Of a DNA stretch of 42,946 nucleotides, positions 1-9,466 are shown one piece after another. The notes under the pieces are model-generated. The model saw only the letters and a list, made by a program, of their open reading frames with translations. It was not told the origin of the DNA and did not search any database. Position 1 is the stretch's first letter, and the number at the start of each line of letters is the position of its first letter. This DNA is from an uncultured Lachnospiraceae bacterium (GTDB taxonomy: Bacteria > Bacillota > Clostridia > Lachnospirales > Lachnospiraceae), in the NCBI GenBank assembly GCA_944383835.1, contig CALWRE010000135.1, positions 1-42,946 of the forward strand, read 5' to 3'. The position numbers and the translations under genes were made by a program.

Positions 1-629
1 CGCCGGCGTCGCTCCTGGCCTGGAAATCATCGGCATAGGCTACGACCTCATCGTAGGCGGCGTCGACAAACAGCATCGGATAAACCGTAACCTCCACCGT
101 GTAATAATCGCCGGACTCCACGGCGTCGGCCACCTCATACCGGACATGGGAGAAGACGTCCTCCGTCAGGGAAACCAGCCTCTCCTCCACCTCTGCGCTG
201 ATATCCGGCACAATCAGGAAATAATCCGCCAAAATATAGGCCCAGTACCGCATGCAGGCCGGATAAAACGCATCGGAATTCTCCTGGGTATCCCCGGTCA
301 GCTCCATATAGGTGTCGGTAATCCCTTTATATTCCACATCCAAAAGGCTCTGTACATAGTCGCCGTAATCCTGCTCCGGGTTGGAAAACAGATCGGATAA
401 AAGCGATCCCGCCGGATCCTCCTCCTCCGCCTGCTCTGTCTCCTCCGGCTGCACGGCCTCGGTCTCCTGCGCTTCGGTCTCCTGCGCCTCGGTCTCCTCA
501 ATCTGCACAGCCTGTGTCTCCTCGGTCTGCTCCGGCGCAGCCGTCTCTTCTCCGCCAAAAGCATTGCACCCGCTAAGCAGCAAGCAGAGCGCCAACAGCA
601 AAGCTGTCAGTCGGATTGTTTTTTTCATT
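1..629 (-). CDS. Putative lipoprotein, 3' end outside window
   Basis: The gene starts at an ATG at 629 and runs off the left edge, so only the first 209 or so residues are visible. The N-terminus is a lipoprotein signal peptide: Lys-rich start, hydrophobic stretch, lipobox LLSGC with the lipidated Cys at residue 21. Residues 25-70 are a Glu/Thr/Gln-rich linker with ETEAQ-type repeats, followed by a folded domain rich in Tyr and acidic residues. The product is probably anchored on the outer face of the membrane. I do not recognise the domain. A GGAGGG ribosome-binding site precedes the ATG, and a good promoter lies just upstream inside the end of the AAA+ gene. Confidence 0.85.
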
Positions 630-677
630 GGTTGTTCCCTCCTTCTCTCCGGCATAACCGGTACGGTATTCTATCCT

Positions 678-706
678 ATTATACCTATATTTCAATCGTT
701 TGTAAA
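678..706 (-). promoter_or_regulatory. Promoter of the lipoprotein gene
   Basis: On the minus strand, TTTACA (706-701) and TATAAT (683-678) are separated by 17 bp. The -35 box lies inside the last codons of the AAA+ gene, so the lipoprotein can be transcribed independently of the glycolytic cluster. Confidence 0.7.
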
Positions 707-2121
707 TCATCAATCTGTAAAATTTGCAGGACATCTTCATTAACTTCAGGCAAATTTACAATACGGGTCGCCTGATTGGCCACTGCTTTTTCAAAAAAAT
801 TCCTCGCATCACGGGCATTTGCAAAGTTAGGCAGCTTCTGCTCAATCCGGCGGGCAAAGAAATCCAGGGCAAAGGCCTCTGCCTCCGGTGTCAGGCGGTA
901 ATCGGCCTTCTCGCACATTCCCTTCAGAATTTCCAGGAGTTCTTCCGCCTTATAATCCTCGAAATAAAGGAACTTATTAAAGCGGGAGCGCAGGCCCGGA
1001 TTGGAATTCAGGAAATCGTTCATCAGATCCGGATATCCGGCCACAATGACCACCAGCTCATCCCGATGGTCCTCCATGGCCTTGAGCAGGGTATCCACCG
1101 CCTCCTGGCCGAAGTCCCCCTCCCCCTTTCCCGCGGTCAGGGCATAGGCCTCATCGATGAACAGCACCCCGCCCAGGGCTTCTTTTACGACCTCCTGCAC
1201 ACGGGTCGCCGTCTGCCCGATATAGCCGCTGACCAGGCCGGAACGGTCCACCTCTACCAGATGGCCGCGGGATAAAAGCCCCAGCGACTTATAAATGCCG
1301 GACAGCAGCCTGGCCACCGTTGTTTTGCCTGTGCCGGGATTGCCGGAAAAGACCATGTGCAGGGAAACCGACGGCGGCTTCAATCCCCTCTCCTCCCGCA
1401 TCCGGCGCACCCGGATCAGGTTTACCAGAGTATTTACCTCCTGCTTCACCGCATAAAGGCCGGTCAGGGAATTCAGCTCCGCCAGGTAATCCTCCGCCGT
1501 CCGCTCCGGTTCCTCCTGTCCCGAATCAATCGCCTTCGCATCCGTTTTTTCATCCGCCGTTTCCTTTGCGGACTGCGGACGGTCCTTCGCCTTAGGCTTT
1601 TTCCCGTCCGGACGAATGTGGTCCCGGATCCCTTTCAGCTTCATATAATTTTCCAAAAGGGCCATATACTGGGTAAAATCCTCCAGTTCCCGGTCGCTGA
1701 CCTGGCTGTTGCAGGCGATGAATTCCTCCCCCAGCTGCCTGTAGGTGTCAACCAGGGTTCTGGTTATCGCCGTGGAAACTCCCTGCAGCTTCTCCGGGGC
1801 GTTGATATCCGCATTGGCGAAATACGTGACCGCCGTGGGAATCCTCCCGCGGAAGGCCTCGCTGTCCAGATTCCTCTGATATTTGAACATGGTCAGCTGA
1901 TCCGGGGTGAAGCGGAAGCCCAGCGTGTCCCGGATAAACATCGTCTCCCGGTAGCAGACGCCCCCGTCCCCCGAAGCCATATGGGCCAAAAACTGCAGGA
2001 AATCGATCTTGCAGATCTGCCACATGGAAAGGGTCTCATCCTGGGAACCAATCCCCTCCCGGTCCAGCATATTACAGTATTTTTTGCATAGATTCATAAG
2101 TTGCGGCAGTGTCTGCCCCAT
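685..2121 (-). CDS. AAA+ ATPase of CbbX/SpoVK type
   Basis: A 478-residue protein with an N-terminal helical region (about residues 1-165), a charged Lys/Asp-rich linker (about 170-210) and a C-terminal AAA+ module. Walker A GNPGTGKT lies near residue 260 and Walker B VLFIDEA near 320, followed by an RSRFNKFLYF stretch. This matches the CbbX/SpoVK/Ycf46 clade, hexameric remodelling ATPases. CbbX activates RuBisCO and SpoVK acts in sporulation. No RuBisCO genes are visible, so the target is unknown. A GGGAGG ribosome-binding site precedes the ATG. It lies downstream of gpmI behind a strong hairpin, so co-transcription with glycolysis is probably partial. Confidence 0.85.
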   Translation of the reverse strand: MGQTLPQLMNLCKKYCNMLDREGIGSQDETLSMWQICKIDFLQFLAHMASGDGGVCYRETMFIRDTLGFRFTPDQLTMFKYQRNLDSEAFRGRIPTAVTYFANADINAPEKLQGVSTAITRTLVDTYRQLGEEFIACNSQVSDRELEDFTQYMALLENYMKLKGIRDHIRPDGKKPKAKDRPQSAKETADEKTDAKAIDSGQEEPERTAEDYLAELNSLTGLYAVKQEVNTLVNLIRVRRMREERGLKPPSVSLHMVFSGNPGTGKTTVARLLSGIYKSLGLLSRGHLVEVDRSGLVSGYIGQTATRVQEVVKEALGGVLFIDEAYALTAGKGEGDFGQEAVDTLLKAMEDHRDELVVIVAGYPDLMNDFLNSNPGLRSRFNKFLYFEDYKAEELLEILKGMCEKADYRLTPEAEAFALDFFARRIEQKLPNFANARDARNFFEKAVANQATRIVNLPEVNEDVLQILQIDDLQTIEI

Positions 2122-2141
2122 CTTCTCTAACCTCCCGCCGG

Positions 2142-2197
2142 TAAAAGGTCCCGGCGGCGGCCTGCTCCTTATCCGTGCAGACCTGCCGCCGGGACCT
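2142..2197 (-). terminator. Terminator downstream of gpmI
   Basis: A perfect 13-bp inverted repeat (2146-2158 with 2185-2197) has a 26-nt loop. On the minus strand it is followed by TTTT (2145-2142). It sits between gpmI and the AAA+ gene. On the plus strand the stem is followed by CTTTTTA, so it could also stop opposing transcription. Confidence 0.65.
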
Positions 2198-2247
2198 CTT
2201 TTTATTCTTTTATTTTATTTGCCGTCCAGCCGGGGACTGCCGCCGGT

Positions 2248-3789
2248 TCAAACCAGCAGGCTCTTTCCGGTCATTTCCTTCGGCTGCTCCATTCCCATAA
2301 GCTCGATCAGGGTCGGGGCAATATCCGCCAGGCAGCCGCCCTCGCGCAGTTTCCTTCCCTTCTCGTCGTTGATCAGGATGAAAGGAACCGGGTTCGTGGT
2401 ATGGGCCGTAAACGGTTCGCCGCTCTCATAGTCGATGAGCTGCTCCGCATTGCCGTGGTCGGCGCAGAGGAACATCACGCCTCCCGCCTGCTTCAGGGCC
2501 TCCACCGCCCTGCCCACGCAGGCGTCCACCGCCTCGATGGCCTTGATGGCCGCAGCCTCCACGCCGGTATGGCCCACCATGTCGGGATTGGCGAAATTAA
2601 CGATGATCACGTCGTATTTGCCGCCCTGGATCGCCTCCACCAGGCGGTCGCAGACCTCGGGAGCGCTCATCTCCGGCTGCAGGTCGTAAGTGGCGACCTT
2701 GGGAGAATTGACCAGAATCCTGTCCTCTCCCTCATTGGGGGCCTCCACGCCGCCGTTGAAGAAGAAGGTGACATGGGCGTATTTCTCCGTCTCGGCGATG
2801 CGGGCCTGGGCCAGATGGTTGGCCGCCAGGAATTCGCCGAAGGTATTGGTCAGCTGTACCTTGCGGAAGGCGACTAACGTATGCGGAATCGTTGCGTCGT
2901 ACTCGGTGAAGCAGACATAGGTCAGCTCCTTCTTAGCCCCCCGGTCAAAGCCGTCGAATTCATCAGCGCAGAAGGCGCGGGTCAGCTCTCTGGCGCGGTC
3001 CGGGCGGAAATTGAAGAAGATAATGGAATCCTTATCCTGAATCGTAGTAACCGGCTTATCCCCGTCCATCATCACGGTCGGAAGGACAAACTCATCATGG
3101 ACGCCCTGGGCATAGGAATCCTCGATGGCCTGCACCGGGTCGGTTCCCTTTACGCCCTCTCCCAGAGTCAGGGCGCGGAAGGCCTTCTCCACGCGGTCCC
3201 AGCGGTTATCGCGGTCCATCGCATAATAGCGGCCGCTGATCACGCCGACGCGGCCGACGCCGATCTCCTTCATCTTATCGCAGAGCTGCTTTACGTAGCC
3301 GGCTCCGGAGGCAGGAGGGGTATCGCGGCCGTCCAGGAAGCAATGCACATAAACCTTCTCCAGGCCATGGCGCTTCGCCAGCTCCAGCAAAGCATAGATA
3401 TGGGTGTTGTGGCTGTGAACGCCGCCGTCGGACACCAGGCCGTACAAATGCAGGGAGGAATCGTTCTTCTTGCAGTTTTCCACCGCGGCAAGGAGGGCCG
3501 GATTCTCAAAGAAATCTCCGTCCTCTATCTCCTTGGTAATCCGGGTCAGATCCTGGTATACAATCCGTCCGGCGCCCATATTCATATGTCCCACCTCGGA
3601 ATTTCCCATCTGTCCGTCCGGCAGGCCCACGGCCAGGCCGCTGGCATTGCCCTTGACAAAGGGGTACTCCGCCATCAGGCGGTCCATCACCGGCGTATTC
3701 GCCTCCGCAACCGCATTTCCCTCCTTGCGGTCGTTGAGGCCGTACCCGTCCAAAATCATCAAGACTACAGGTTTCTGTCTCTTGTCCAT
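2248..3789 (-). CDS. gpmI: 2,3-bisphosphoglycerate-independent phosphoglycerate mutase
   Basis: Interconverts 3- and 2-phosphoglycerate in lower glycolysis using two Mn ions, in the cytosol. At 513 residues it has the normal family length. The alkaline-phosphatase-type metal motif LILDGYG-like sequence (here LMILDGYG, Asp14) and the phosphoserine nucleophile motif GNSEVGH (Ser64) are intact. The C-terminal metal-binding segments CADHGNAEQ and TAHTTNPVP are also present. It is the last glycolytic gene of a gap-pgk-tpiA-gpmI cluster on this strand, with a GGAG ribosome-binding site just before the ATG. No enolase gene follows in the window. Confidence 0.97.
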   Translation of the reverse strand: MDKRQKPVVLMILDGYGLNDRKEGNAVAEANTPVMDRLMAEYPFVKGNASGLAVGLPDGQMGNSEVGHMNMGAGRIVYQDLTRITKEIEDGDFFENPALLAAVENCKKNDSSLHLYGLVSDGGVHSHNTHIYALLELAKRHGLEKVYVHCFLDGRDTPPASGAGYVKQLCDKMKEIGVGRVGVISGRYYAMDRDNRWDRVEKAFRALTLGEGVKGTDPVQAIEDSYAQGVHDEFVLPTVMMDGDKPVTTIQDKDSIIFFNFRPDRARELTRAFCADEFDGFDRGAKKELTYVCFTEYDATIPHTLVAFRKVQLTNTFGEFLAANHLAQARIAETEKYAHVTFFFNGGVEAPNEGEDRILVNSPKVATYDLQPEMSAPEVCDRLVEAIQGGKYDVIIVNFANPDMVGHTGVEAAAIKAIEAVDACVGRAVEALKQAGGVMFLCADHGNAEQLIDYESGEPFTAHTTNPVPFILINDEKGRKLREGGCLADIAPTLIELMGMEQPKEMTGKSLLV

Positions 3790-3822
3790 CTTACAAATTC
3801 TCCTTTTCGAGAACCCGAAACG

Positions 3823-3846
3823 AGGGCAGATAATACTACCTGCCCC
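3823..3846 (-). other. Intercistronic hairpin between tpiA and gpmI
   Basis: On the minus strand GGGCAG (3845-3840) pairs with CTGCCC (3829-3824) around a 10-nt loop, with flanking G/C pairs. No T-tract follows, so it may be an mRNA processing or stability element rather than a terminator. Confidence 0.4.
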
Positions 3847-3864
3847 CGTCCAGCATTCCTATCT

Positions 3865-4617
3865 TTATTTGTTGTAATTCACAATCTTGCCGAAATCCGG
3901 CTTCAGGGCGGCGCCGCCTACCAGGCCGCCGTCAATGTCGGGCTGAGCGAAAAGCTCAGGAGCGCTGGCGGCAGATACGCTTCCGCCGTACTGGATGCGG
4001 ATGGCCTCGGCCGTCGCCTCATCGTAAATCTCAGCGATGCAGGCGCGGATTGCCTTGCAGACCTCCTCCGCCTGCTCGGTGGTGGCTACCTTGCCGGTTC
4101 CGATGGCCCAGATGGGCTCATAAGCAATCACAGCCATAGCCGCCTGCTCTGCGGTCACGCCCAGGAAGGCGATCTTCACCTGCTGGCGGATAAAATCGAT
4201 GGTCACGCCCTGCTCCCTCTGGGTCAGGGTCTCGCCGCAGCAGATAATCGGGGTAATCCCATGCTCGAAAGCCTTCAGAACCTTCTTATTGACCGTCTCG
4301 TCGGTCTCCGCGAAGTACTCTCTTCTCTCGGAATGGCCGATGATCACGTATTTCACGCCGGCGTCCACCAGCATGTTCGGAGAAATTTCGCCGGTATAGG
4401 CTCCCTTCTCCTCGAAGTACATATTCTCCGCACCGATGCAGATATTGGAGCCCTTGGCCGCCTCTATCGCAGGGATGATATCGATGGCCGGCACGCAGAA
4501 TACCACGTCCGCCTCGTCGGTGGCCACCAGAGGCTTCAGCGTCTCAATCAGGGCGACCGCCTCGCTGGGCGTCATATTCATCTTCCAGTTGCCGGCAATA
4601 ATCTTTCTTCTTGCCAT
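3865..4617 (-). CDS. tpiA: Triosephosphate isomerase
   Basis: Interconverts dihydroxyacetone phosphate and glyceraldehyde-3-phosphate. The 250-residue length is standard. Visible motifs are NWKMN (catalytic Lys12), IIGHSERRE (electrophilic His near residue 96), [12 protein letters not shown] with the catalytic Glu, and the phosphate-binding GGSVS and GGLVGGAAL loops. It lies between pgk and gpmI in the glycolytic cluster, with a GGAGG ribosome-binding site before the ATG. Confidence 0.98.
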   Translation of the reverse strand: MARRKIIAGNWKMNMTPSEAVALIETLKPLVATDEADVVFCVPAIDIIPAIEAAKGSNICIGAENMYFEEKGAYTGEISPNMLVDAGVKYVIIGHSERREYFAETDETVNKKVLKAFEHGITPIICCGETLTQREQGVTIDFIRQQVKIAFLGVTAEQAAMAVIAYEPIWAIGTGKVATTEQAEEVCKAIRACIAEIYDEATAEAIRIQYGGSVSAASAPELFAQPDIDGGLVGGAALKPDFGKIVNYNK

Positions 4618-4674
4618 AATATTTGTCCTCCTGGTTTCACATTATAATGCAAGCGTCAAAGAATGTTTTAACGC

Positions 4675-5895
4675 TTATTTGTCGTCGGCTGCCATAACGC
4701 CGGGCAGTTCCTTGCCCTCCAAGAACTCCAGGGAGGCTCCGCCGCCGGTGGAGATATGGCTCATCTTATCGCCAAAGCCCAACTGGTTCACCGCTGCGGC
4801 AGAATCGCCGCCGCCGATAATCGTGGTAGCGTCGGCATCCGCCATGGCCTGGGCCACAGCCAGGGTGCCCTTGGCAAGGGTCGGGTTCTCGAACACGCCC
4901 ATCGGCCCGTTCCAAACCACAGTCTTCGCCGACTTGATCGCCTCCGCAAACAGCTCGGCGGTCTTCGGTCCGATATCCAGGCCCATCTTGTCAGCCGGAA
5001 TCTCATTGGAAGGAACCACGCTCACCTCGATCGGTCCATCGATGGGATCCGGGAAAGCGGCAGCGATGGTGGTGTCAACCGGCAGAAGCAGCTTCTTGCC
5101 CAGCTTCTCCGCCTTCTCCATCATTTCCTTGCAGTAGCTGATCTTCTCGTCGTCCACCAGGGAGGTGCCGACCTCATAGCCCTTGGCCTTTAAGAAGGTG
5201 TAGGCCATGCCGCCGCCGATGATCAGCGTATCGCACTTCTCCAGCAGGTTGTTGATTACATTCAGCTTGTCCGCCACCTTAGCGCCGCCCAGGATGGCAA
5301 CGAAGGGACGAACCGGATTCTCAACGGCGTTGCCCAGGAAATTGATCTCCTTCTCCATCAGGTAGCCAACCGCGTTGGAACCGCCCTTCGCCGTGATAAA
5401 CTTGGTAACGCCGGCCACAGAGGCATGGGCGCGGTGGGAGGAACCGAAAGCATCGCAGACATAGTCGTCAGCCAGGTCAGCCAGCTCCTTGGAGAACTCC
5501 TCGCCGTTCTTGGTCTCCTCGCCACCGCGGAAACGGGTGTTCTGCAGAAGGACCACATCGCCGGGCTGCATTGCCTCCACGGCCTTGGTAGCTTCCTCGC
5601 CGGTCACATGGTAGTCGGCGACAAAGGTCACTTCCTTGCCCAGCTTCTCCGACAGTCTCTTCGCCACGGGAGCCAGGGACTCGCCCTCGTTGGGGCCGTT
5701 CTTTACCTTGCCCAGATGGGAGCAGAGAATCACCTTTGCTCCGTTCTCAATCAGCTTATTGATCGTAGGCAGAGCGGCGACGATGCGGGTCTCGTCGGTA
5801 ATCTCGCCGTTTTTCAGCGGCACGTTGAAATCGCAGCGCACCAGCACTCTCTTGCCTTTGACATCGATATCGTCAATCGTTTTCTTGTTCAGCAT
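4675..5895 (-). CDS. pgk: Phosphoglycerate kinase
   Basis: Transfers phosphate from 1,3-bisphosphoglycerate to ADP. I chose the ATG at 5895 ([11 protein letters not shown], 406 residues). It has an AAGGAGGC ribosome-binding site, and the open frame upstream runs through the terminator hairpin after gap. Motifs present: RCDFNVPL for substrate binding, SHLGKVK, the Pgk hinge region, and C-terminal GGGDSAAAV for nucleotide binding. It follows gap with an intervening terminator-like hairpin, and precedes tpiA by about 57 nt. Confidence 0.97.
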   Translation of the reverse strand: MLNKKTIDDIDVKGKRVLVRCDFNVPLKNGEITDETRIVAALPTINKLIENGAKVILCSHLGKVKNGPNEGESLAPVAKRLSEKLGKEVTFVADYHVTGEEATKAVEAMQPGDVVLLQNTRFRGGEETKNGEEFSKELADLADDYVCDAFGSSHRAHASVAGVTKFITAKGGSNAVGYLMEKEINFLGNAVENPVRPFVAILGGAKVADKLNVINNLLEKCDTLIIGGGMAYTFLKAKGYEVGTSLVDDEKISYCKEMMEKAEKLGKKLLLPVDTTIAAAFPDPIDGPIEVSVVPSNEIPADKMGLDIGPKTAELFAEAIKSAKTVVWNGPMGVFENPTLAKGTLAVAQAMADADATTIIGGGDSAAAVNQLGFGDKMSHISTGGGASLEFLEGKELPGVMAADDK

Positions 5896-5934
5896 AAAAA
5901 AGCCTCCTTGATGATAAGGTCGTATTTTTTCATT

Positions 5935-5969
5935 AAAAACGGGTCCGGTCCACAAGACCGGACCCGTTT
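5935..5969 (-). terminator. Terminator or attenuator between gap and pgk
   Basis: A perfect 14-bp inverted repeat (5937-5950 with 5956-5969) has a 5-nt loop. On the minus strand it is followed by TTTTT (5939-5935, partly within the stem), then AATG. This is a strong intrinsic terminator immediately after gap. No separate pgk promoter was evident between it and pgk, so it probably sets the gap:pgk expression ratio by partial readthrough. Confidence 0.85.
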
Positions 5970-6012
5970 AGGTCATTTACAAGTCTCTTAACTTGCCAAA
6001 CCAAGCGGACAA

Positions 6013-7026
6013 TTAAGCCAGCTCAGCGAAATACTTGATGGTGCGAACCATCTGGCTCACGTAGGAATTCTCATTGTCATACCAGGAAACAACCTGAACC
6101 TCGGTGGTGCCGTTGTCCAGAGGCAGAACCATGGTCTGGGTAGCATCGAACAGGGAGCCGTATCTCATGCCAACGATATCGCTGGAAACGATCTCATCGG
6201 TGTTGTAGCCGAAGGACTCGTTCGCAGCAGCCTTCATAGCGTCGTTGATCTGCTCCTTGGTCACGGAACCCTCAACCACAGCGGTCAGAATCGTGGTGGA
6301 GCCGGTGGGGGTAGGAACACGCTGAGCGGAACCGATCAGCTTGCCGTTCAGCTCGGGGATAACCAGGCCGATGGCCTTGGCAGCGCCGGTGGAGTTGGGA
6401 ACGATGTTCACAGCGCCAGCACGAGATCTTCTCAGGTCGCCCTTTCTCTGAGGACCATCCAGGATCATCTGATCGCCGGTGTAAGCATGAATGGTAACCA
6501 TGATGCCGCTCTTGATCGGGATCAGGTCATTCAGAGCCTTCGCCATAGGAGCCAGGCAGTTGGTGGTGCAGCTGGCGGCGGAGATGATGGTGTCGTCCTT
6601 GGTCAGGGTCTCATGGTTTACATTGTATACGATGGTAGGCAGGTCATTGCCGGCAGGAGCAGAGATAACAACCTTCTTCGCTCCGGCTTTGATATGGGCG
6701 GAAGCCTTCTCCTTGGAGGTGTAGAAGCCGGTGCACTCCAGAACAACGTCAACGCCCAGCTCGCCCCAAGGCAGGTTCACAGCATCCTTCTCAGCGTAGA
6801 TCGTGATCTCCTTGCCATCTACGGTAATGGAATTATCAGAATAGGTAACGGTATCAGCCAGAGCGTACTTACCCTGAGAAGAATCATACTTCAGAAGGTG
6901 AGCCAGCATCTTAGGGCTGGTCAGATCGTTAATCGCAACGACCTCATACCCTTCGGCGCCGAACATCTGACGGAAAGCCAGACGGCCAATACGTCCAAAA
7001 CCATTAATTGCTACTTTTACTGCCAT
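6013..7026 (-). CDS. gap: Glyceraldehyde-3-phosphate dehydrogenase, type I
   Basis: Oxidises glyceraldehyde-3-phosphate with NAD and inorganic phosphate. The 337-residue protein has the Rossmann motif NGFGRIGR (residues 8-15), Asp34 typical of NAD preference, the catalytic Cys in [12 protein letters not shown] near residue 152, and the C-terminal [13 protein letters not shown] helix. It is the promoter-proximal gene of the glycolytic cluster, with a TAGGAGG ribosome-binding site. No CggR-type regulator gene adjoins it. Confidence 0.98.
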   Translation of the reverse strand: MAVKVAINGFGRIGRLAFRQMFGAEGYEVVAINDLTSPKMLAHLLKYDSSQGKYALADTVTYSDNSITVDGKEITIYAEKDAVNLPWGELGVDVVLECTGFYTSKEKASAHIKAGAKKVVISAPAGNDLPTIVYNVNHETLTKDDTIISAASCTTNCLAPMAKALNDLIPIKSGIMVTIHAYTGDQMILDGPQRKGDLRRSRAGAVNIVPNSTGAAKAIGLVIPELNGKLIGSAQRVPTPTGSTTILTAVVEGSVTKEQINDAMKAAANESFGYNTDEIVSSDIVGMRYGSLFDATQTMVLPLDNGTTEVQVVSWYDNENSYVSQMVRTIKYFAELA

Positions 7027-7082
7027 AATAGTTCCTCCTAAATGTTATTGTAATAAGATGTATCACTTATCCAATCAATCTT

Positions 7083-7111
7083 ATTCTAACCACTTTGTCC
7101 AAAAATAGCAA
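7083..7111 (-). promoter_or_regulatory. Promoter of the gap glycolytic cluster
   Basis: On the minus strand TTGCTA (7111-7106) and TAGAAT (7088-7083) are separated by 17 bp, about 57 nt upstream of the gap start codon. Confidence 0.6.
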
Positions 7112-7135
7112 GTGTTATTTTTAACTTTTACCTGG

Positions 7136-7161
7136 ATTTTGCATTTCCATTTTGCATTTCC
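7136..7161. repeat. Perfect 13-nt tandem duplication between divergent promoters
   Basis: ATTTTGCATTTCC occurs at 7136-7148 and again at 7149-7161 without a mismatch. It lies between the gap and hisK promoters and could be a double regulator site. Confidence 0.7.
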
Positions 7162-7173
7162 CGAAGCTTTCGT

Positions 7174-7202
7174 TTGATCTTTGCCTTTTTATCCGCTACA
7201 AT
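7174..7202 (+). promoter_or_regulatory. Promoter of the histidinol-phosphatase gene
   Basis: TTGATC (7174-7179) and TACAAT (7197-7202) with a 17-bp spacer, about 70 nt upstream of the coding start. The leader contains a G/C-rich hairpin around 7215-7235. Confidence 0.6.
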
Positions 7203-7277
7203 AAAAGAAGGCCGCGGCGGGCATTTCTTCTGCCCGGCGGGCCAAACCATGCAAGCGATGAATAAAGGAGGCTATTC

Positions 7278-8084
7278 ATGTACTATTCCGACTGCCATGT
7301 ACACAGCTTTTTTTCTTCGGACAGCAAGACGGAGCCCAGGGACCATGTTGAGCGCGCCCTGCAGCTTCAGATGGACTCTCTCTGCTTTACCGACCATATG
7401 GATTTTGACTATCCCAGCCGCTACAAGCTCTCCTTCCGTCTCGACCAGGAGGCCTACTTTCCTTTTATGGAGAAGCTGCGCAGGGAATACGAGGGCAGAA
7501 TCCGGATCCGCTCCGGTGTGGAAATCGGCCTTGAAACGGCTTATCAAAAACAGATAAGCGAGTATATCCTCTCCTACCCCTGGGATTTTGCGATCGGCTC
7601 CGTCCATCTGGTCGGACGGCTGGATCCATATCATAAGGATTTTTTTGAGGGACGCACCGTCGAAGAGGCGTACCGCTCCTACTTTGAAGCCATACTCTCC
7701 TGCCTGGAAACCTTTGATCCCATTTTTGACACCCTGGGCCATCTGGACTACATCTTCCGCTGCGGCGACCGCTCCATCACAGACGCCTGGAGCCAGTGGC
7801 CGGAGCTGATGGATGCGATTCTGCATCTTCTGATCGAAAAAGGGATCGGCCTGGAGGTCAATACCGGGGGCATCAAGAGCGGCCTCCCCTTTCAGCATCC
7901 CCATGACAACCTGCTTCTGCGCTACAGGGAGCTGGGCGGAGAGCTCATCACCCTGGGCTCCGACGCCCACACCCCCGACCATCTGGGAGATTATTTCATC
8001 CCGACAGGGGAAAAGCTGAAAGCCCTGGGCTTTCGTTACTATGCCGTCTTTGCCGGCAGAAAGCCTAGCTTCCTTCCCCTGTAA
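7278..8084 (+). CDS. hisK: Histidinol-phosphatase, PHP family
   Basis: Predicted to remove phosphate from L-histidinol phosphate in histidine synthesis. At 268 residues it matches the HisJ/HisK PHP class. The metal-binding motifs are present: N-terminal CHVHSFFSSDS, FTDHMDF, the glutamate in SGVEIGLE, the GSVH segment, and C-terminal GSDAHTPDHLG. A GGAGG site precedes the ATG. It is a single-gene unit with its own promoter and terminator and no other his genes nearby, so a different phosphoester substrate is possible. Confidence 0.85.
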   Translation: MYYSDCHVHSFFSSDSKTEPRDHVERALQLQMDSLCFTDHMDFDYPSRYKLSFRLDQEAYFPFMEKLRREYEGRIRIRSGVEIGLETAYQKQISEYILSYPWDFAIGSVHLVGRLDPYHKDFFEGRTVEEAYRSYFEAILSCLETFDPIFDTLGHLDYIFRCGDRSITDAWSQWPELMDAILHLLIEKGIGLEVNTGGIKSGLPFQHPHDNLLLRYRELGGELITLGSDAHTPDHLGDYFIPTGEKLKALGFRYYAVFAGRKPSFLPL

Positions 8085-8101
8085 TTTCAGCACGGATTCC
8101 C

Positions 8102-8133
8102 GCCCCCAGGGCTTTTCTCCCCTGGGGGCTTTT
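8102..8133 (+). terminator. Terminator of hisK
   Basis: A perfect 10-bp stem (8102-8111 with 8120-8129) around an 8-nt loop is followed by TTTT. It forms the first two copies of a longer tandem repeat. Confidence 0.8.
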
Positions 8134-8187
8134 CTCCTCTGGGGCTTTTCTTCCCTGGAAGCTTTTCTCCCTTGGGGGCTTTTCTTT
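8105..8187. repeat. Five degenerate copies of a 16-17 nt unit over the hisK terminator
   Basis: The unit CCTGGGGGCTTTTCTCC occurs at 8105-8120, 8121-8137, 8138-8153, 8154-8170 and 8171-8187 with a few substitutions and one-base length changes. Each copy carries the G-run plus T-run of the terminator's descending arm. Confidence 0.85.
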
Positions 8188-8197
8188 CTTATGGCCT

Positions 8198-8221
8198 TCC
8201 TTTGACCGCTCCTTAACCGTC
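8198..8221 (-). repeat. Stop-codon-spanning 12-nt direct repeat
   Basis: On the minus strand GACGGTTAAGGA (8221-8210, containing the TAA stop of the AI-2E family gene) is followed at once by GCGGTCAAAGGA (8209-8198), identical at 9 of 12 positions. Confidence 0.6.
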
Positions 8222-9412
8222 CTCTCCCCTGTCCTCGTCCCCATCGGCGGACGCAGCCCTTTGCCGGGCCTCTTTCAAGGCCAGCCTCCTGCCGGTCCAG
8301 ACCCGCAGGAGATTATAAAAGACGGAGAACAGAGGGATGAACAAAACCATACCTATAATGCCCATGGCGCTGCCGCCCACGGTGACGGCAACCAGCACCC
8401 AGATGGACGGCAGGCCGACGGAACTTCCCACTACCCGCGGATAGATCAGGTTTCCCTCGATCTGCTGAATCACCAGGAACATAATCACGAACCACAGAGC
8501 CTTCAGCGGATCCTCCATCAGGATCAGGAAGGCTCCCGTGGCGCAGCCAATAAAGGCGCCGAAAATCGGAATCAGGGCCAGGACCGCAATCAGCACGCTG
8601 ATCACCAGTGCATAAGGGAAGCGGAATATGCTCATGCAGACGAAGAACATGCTGCCCAGGATAACCGCCTCCGTAAACTGGCCGGAGAAGAAATTGGAAA
8701 AGGTATCCCCCGCCAGAGCCAGGACATCCAAAAGCCCTTTTGCCCTTTTTTCCGGCAGGACCGCATAGAACAGGCGGGTAAACTGCCGCCCCAGCTTCTC
8801 CTTCTGGGCAAGCAGATAAATGCTGAACACCAGGGCCATAAATGTGTCGACCACGCCGCCCACCACGGCGCTTACCGCCCCTACGGTGCCGCCCAGGACG
8901 GTTCCCGCCCCGCTGATCAGCCAGTTTCTTACCTCGGTTCCCACCGACGCCCAGTCGATCTGCAGGCTGTCAATCCAGTCAATGATCTGCTGCGACAAAA
9001 AGCCCCAATCCTCGCTGCTTTCCTGCAGCTGGCGGATGAAGCGCTCCAGGCTGCTGATCAGGATGCTCACCGCCCGCACAAACTCCGGGATCACCAGAAA
9101 CATCACCAGGATCACCACAGCCAAAAACAGCATGAAGGTCAGCAGGATCCCCAGCATACGGCTGGCTTTTTTTAGAAATCCAAATCCTTTCAGCGAGGCA
9201 AGCCGCAGGATCAGCGACTCGATCCGAGCCAAGGGACGCCGCAGGATAAAGGCCACCGCCGCGCCGAACAAAAACGGCGTTACCATCCCCAGAAGCCGCC
9301 CCACCCCGCCGGTGATCACGTCCAGATGATTCAGCCCCCAGTACAGGAAAATACCGAAGGCAATAAGCAAAAACCACTGTTTTATTATCTTCCAATCCAT
9401 TCTCATCTTCAT
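8213..9412 (-). CDS. AI-2E family transporter
   Basis: An integral membrane protein of the PF01594 family (TqsA/YdiK/YtvI type). Members are described as autoinducer-2 exporters or Na/H antiporters, and the real substrate here is unknown. It has paired N-terminal membrane helices, a central amphipathic region (about residues 110-190) and four or more C-terminal helices including the conserved LIPIFGAFIG segment. I chose the ATG at 9412 (399 residues) because GGGAG lies about 7 nt upstream. The longer frame to 9451 opens only with TTG. The C-terminal tail is acidic and ends in a stop-spanning repeat. Confidence 0.9.
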   Translation of the reverse strand: MKMRMDWKIIKQWFLLIAFGIFLYWGLNHLDVITGGVGRLLGMVTPFLFGAAVAFILRRPLARIESLILRLASLKGFGFLKKASRMLGILLTFMLFLAVVILVMFLVIPEFVRAVSILISSLERFIRQLQESSEDWGFLSQQIIDWIDSLQIDWASVGTEVRNWLISGAGTVLGGTVGAVSAVVGGVVDTFMALVFSIYLLAQKEKLGRQFTRLFYAVLPEKRAKGLLDVLALAGDTFSNFFSGQFTEAVILGSMFFVCMSIFRFPYALVISVLIAVLALIPIFGAFIGCATGAFLILMEDPLKALWFVIMFLVIQQIEGNLIYPRVVGSSVGLPSIWVLVAVTVGGSAMGIIGMVLFIPLFSVFYNLLRVWTGRRLALKEARQRAASADGDEDRGEDG

Positions 9413-9466
9413 TACTCCCGGACTATTCTTAGTCAAAACATCCTCTGACAAAATGTTTCCCTATTG

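Noticed and set aside
2881-4647. Long plus-strand open frame (588 codons) opposite gpmI and tpiA
   Set aside because: It is the antisense shadow of two highly conserved glycolytic genes and shows no recognisable domain or ribosome-binding site.
8105-8187. Tandem repeats considered as a CRISPR array
   Set aside because: Units are 16-17 nt, contiguous, degenerate and without unique spacers; no cas genes are present. The same applies to 15057-15125 and 17561-17638.
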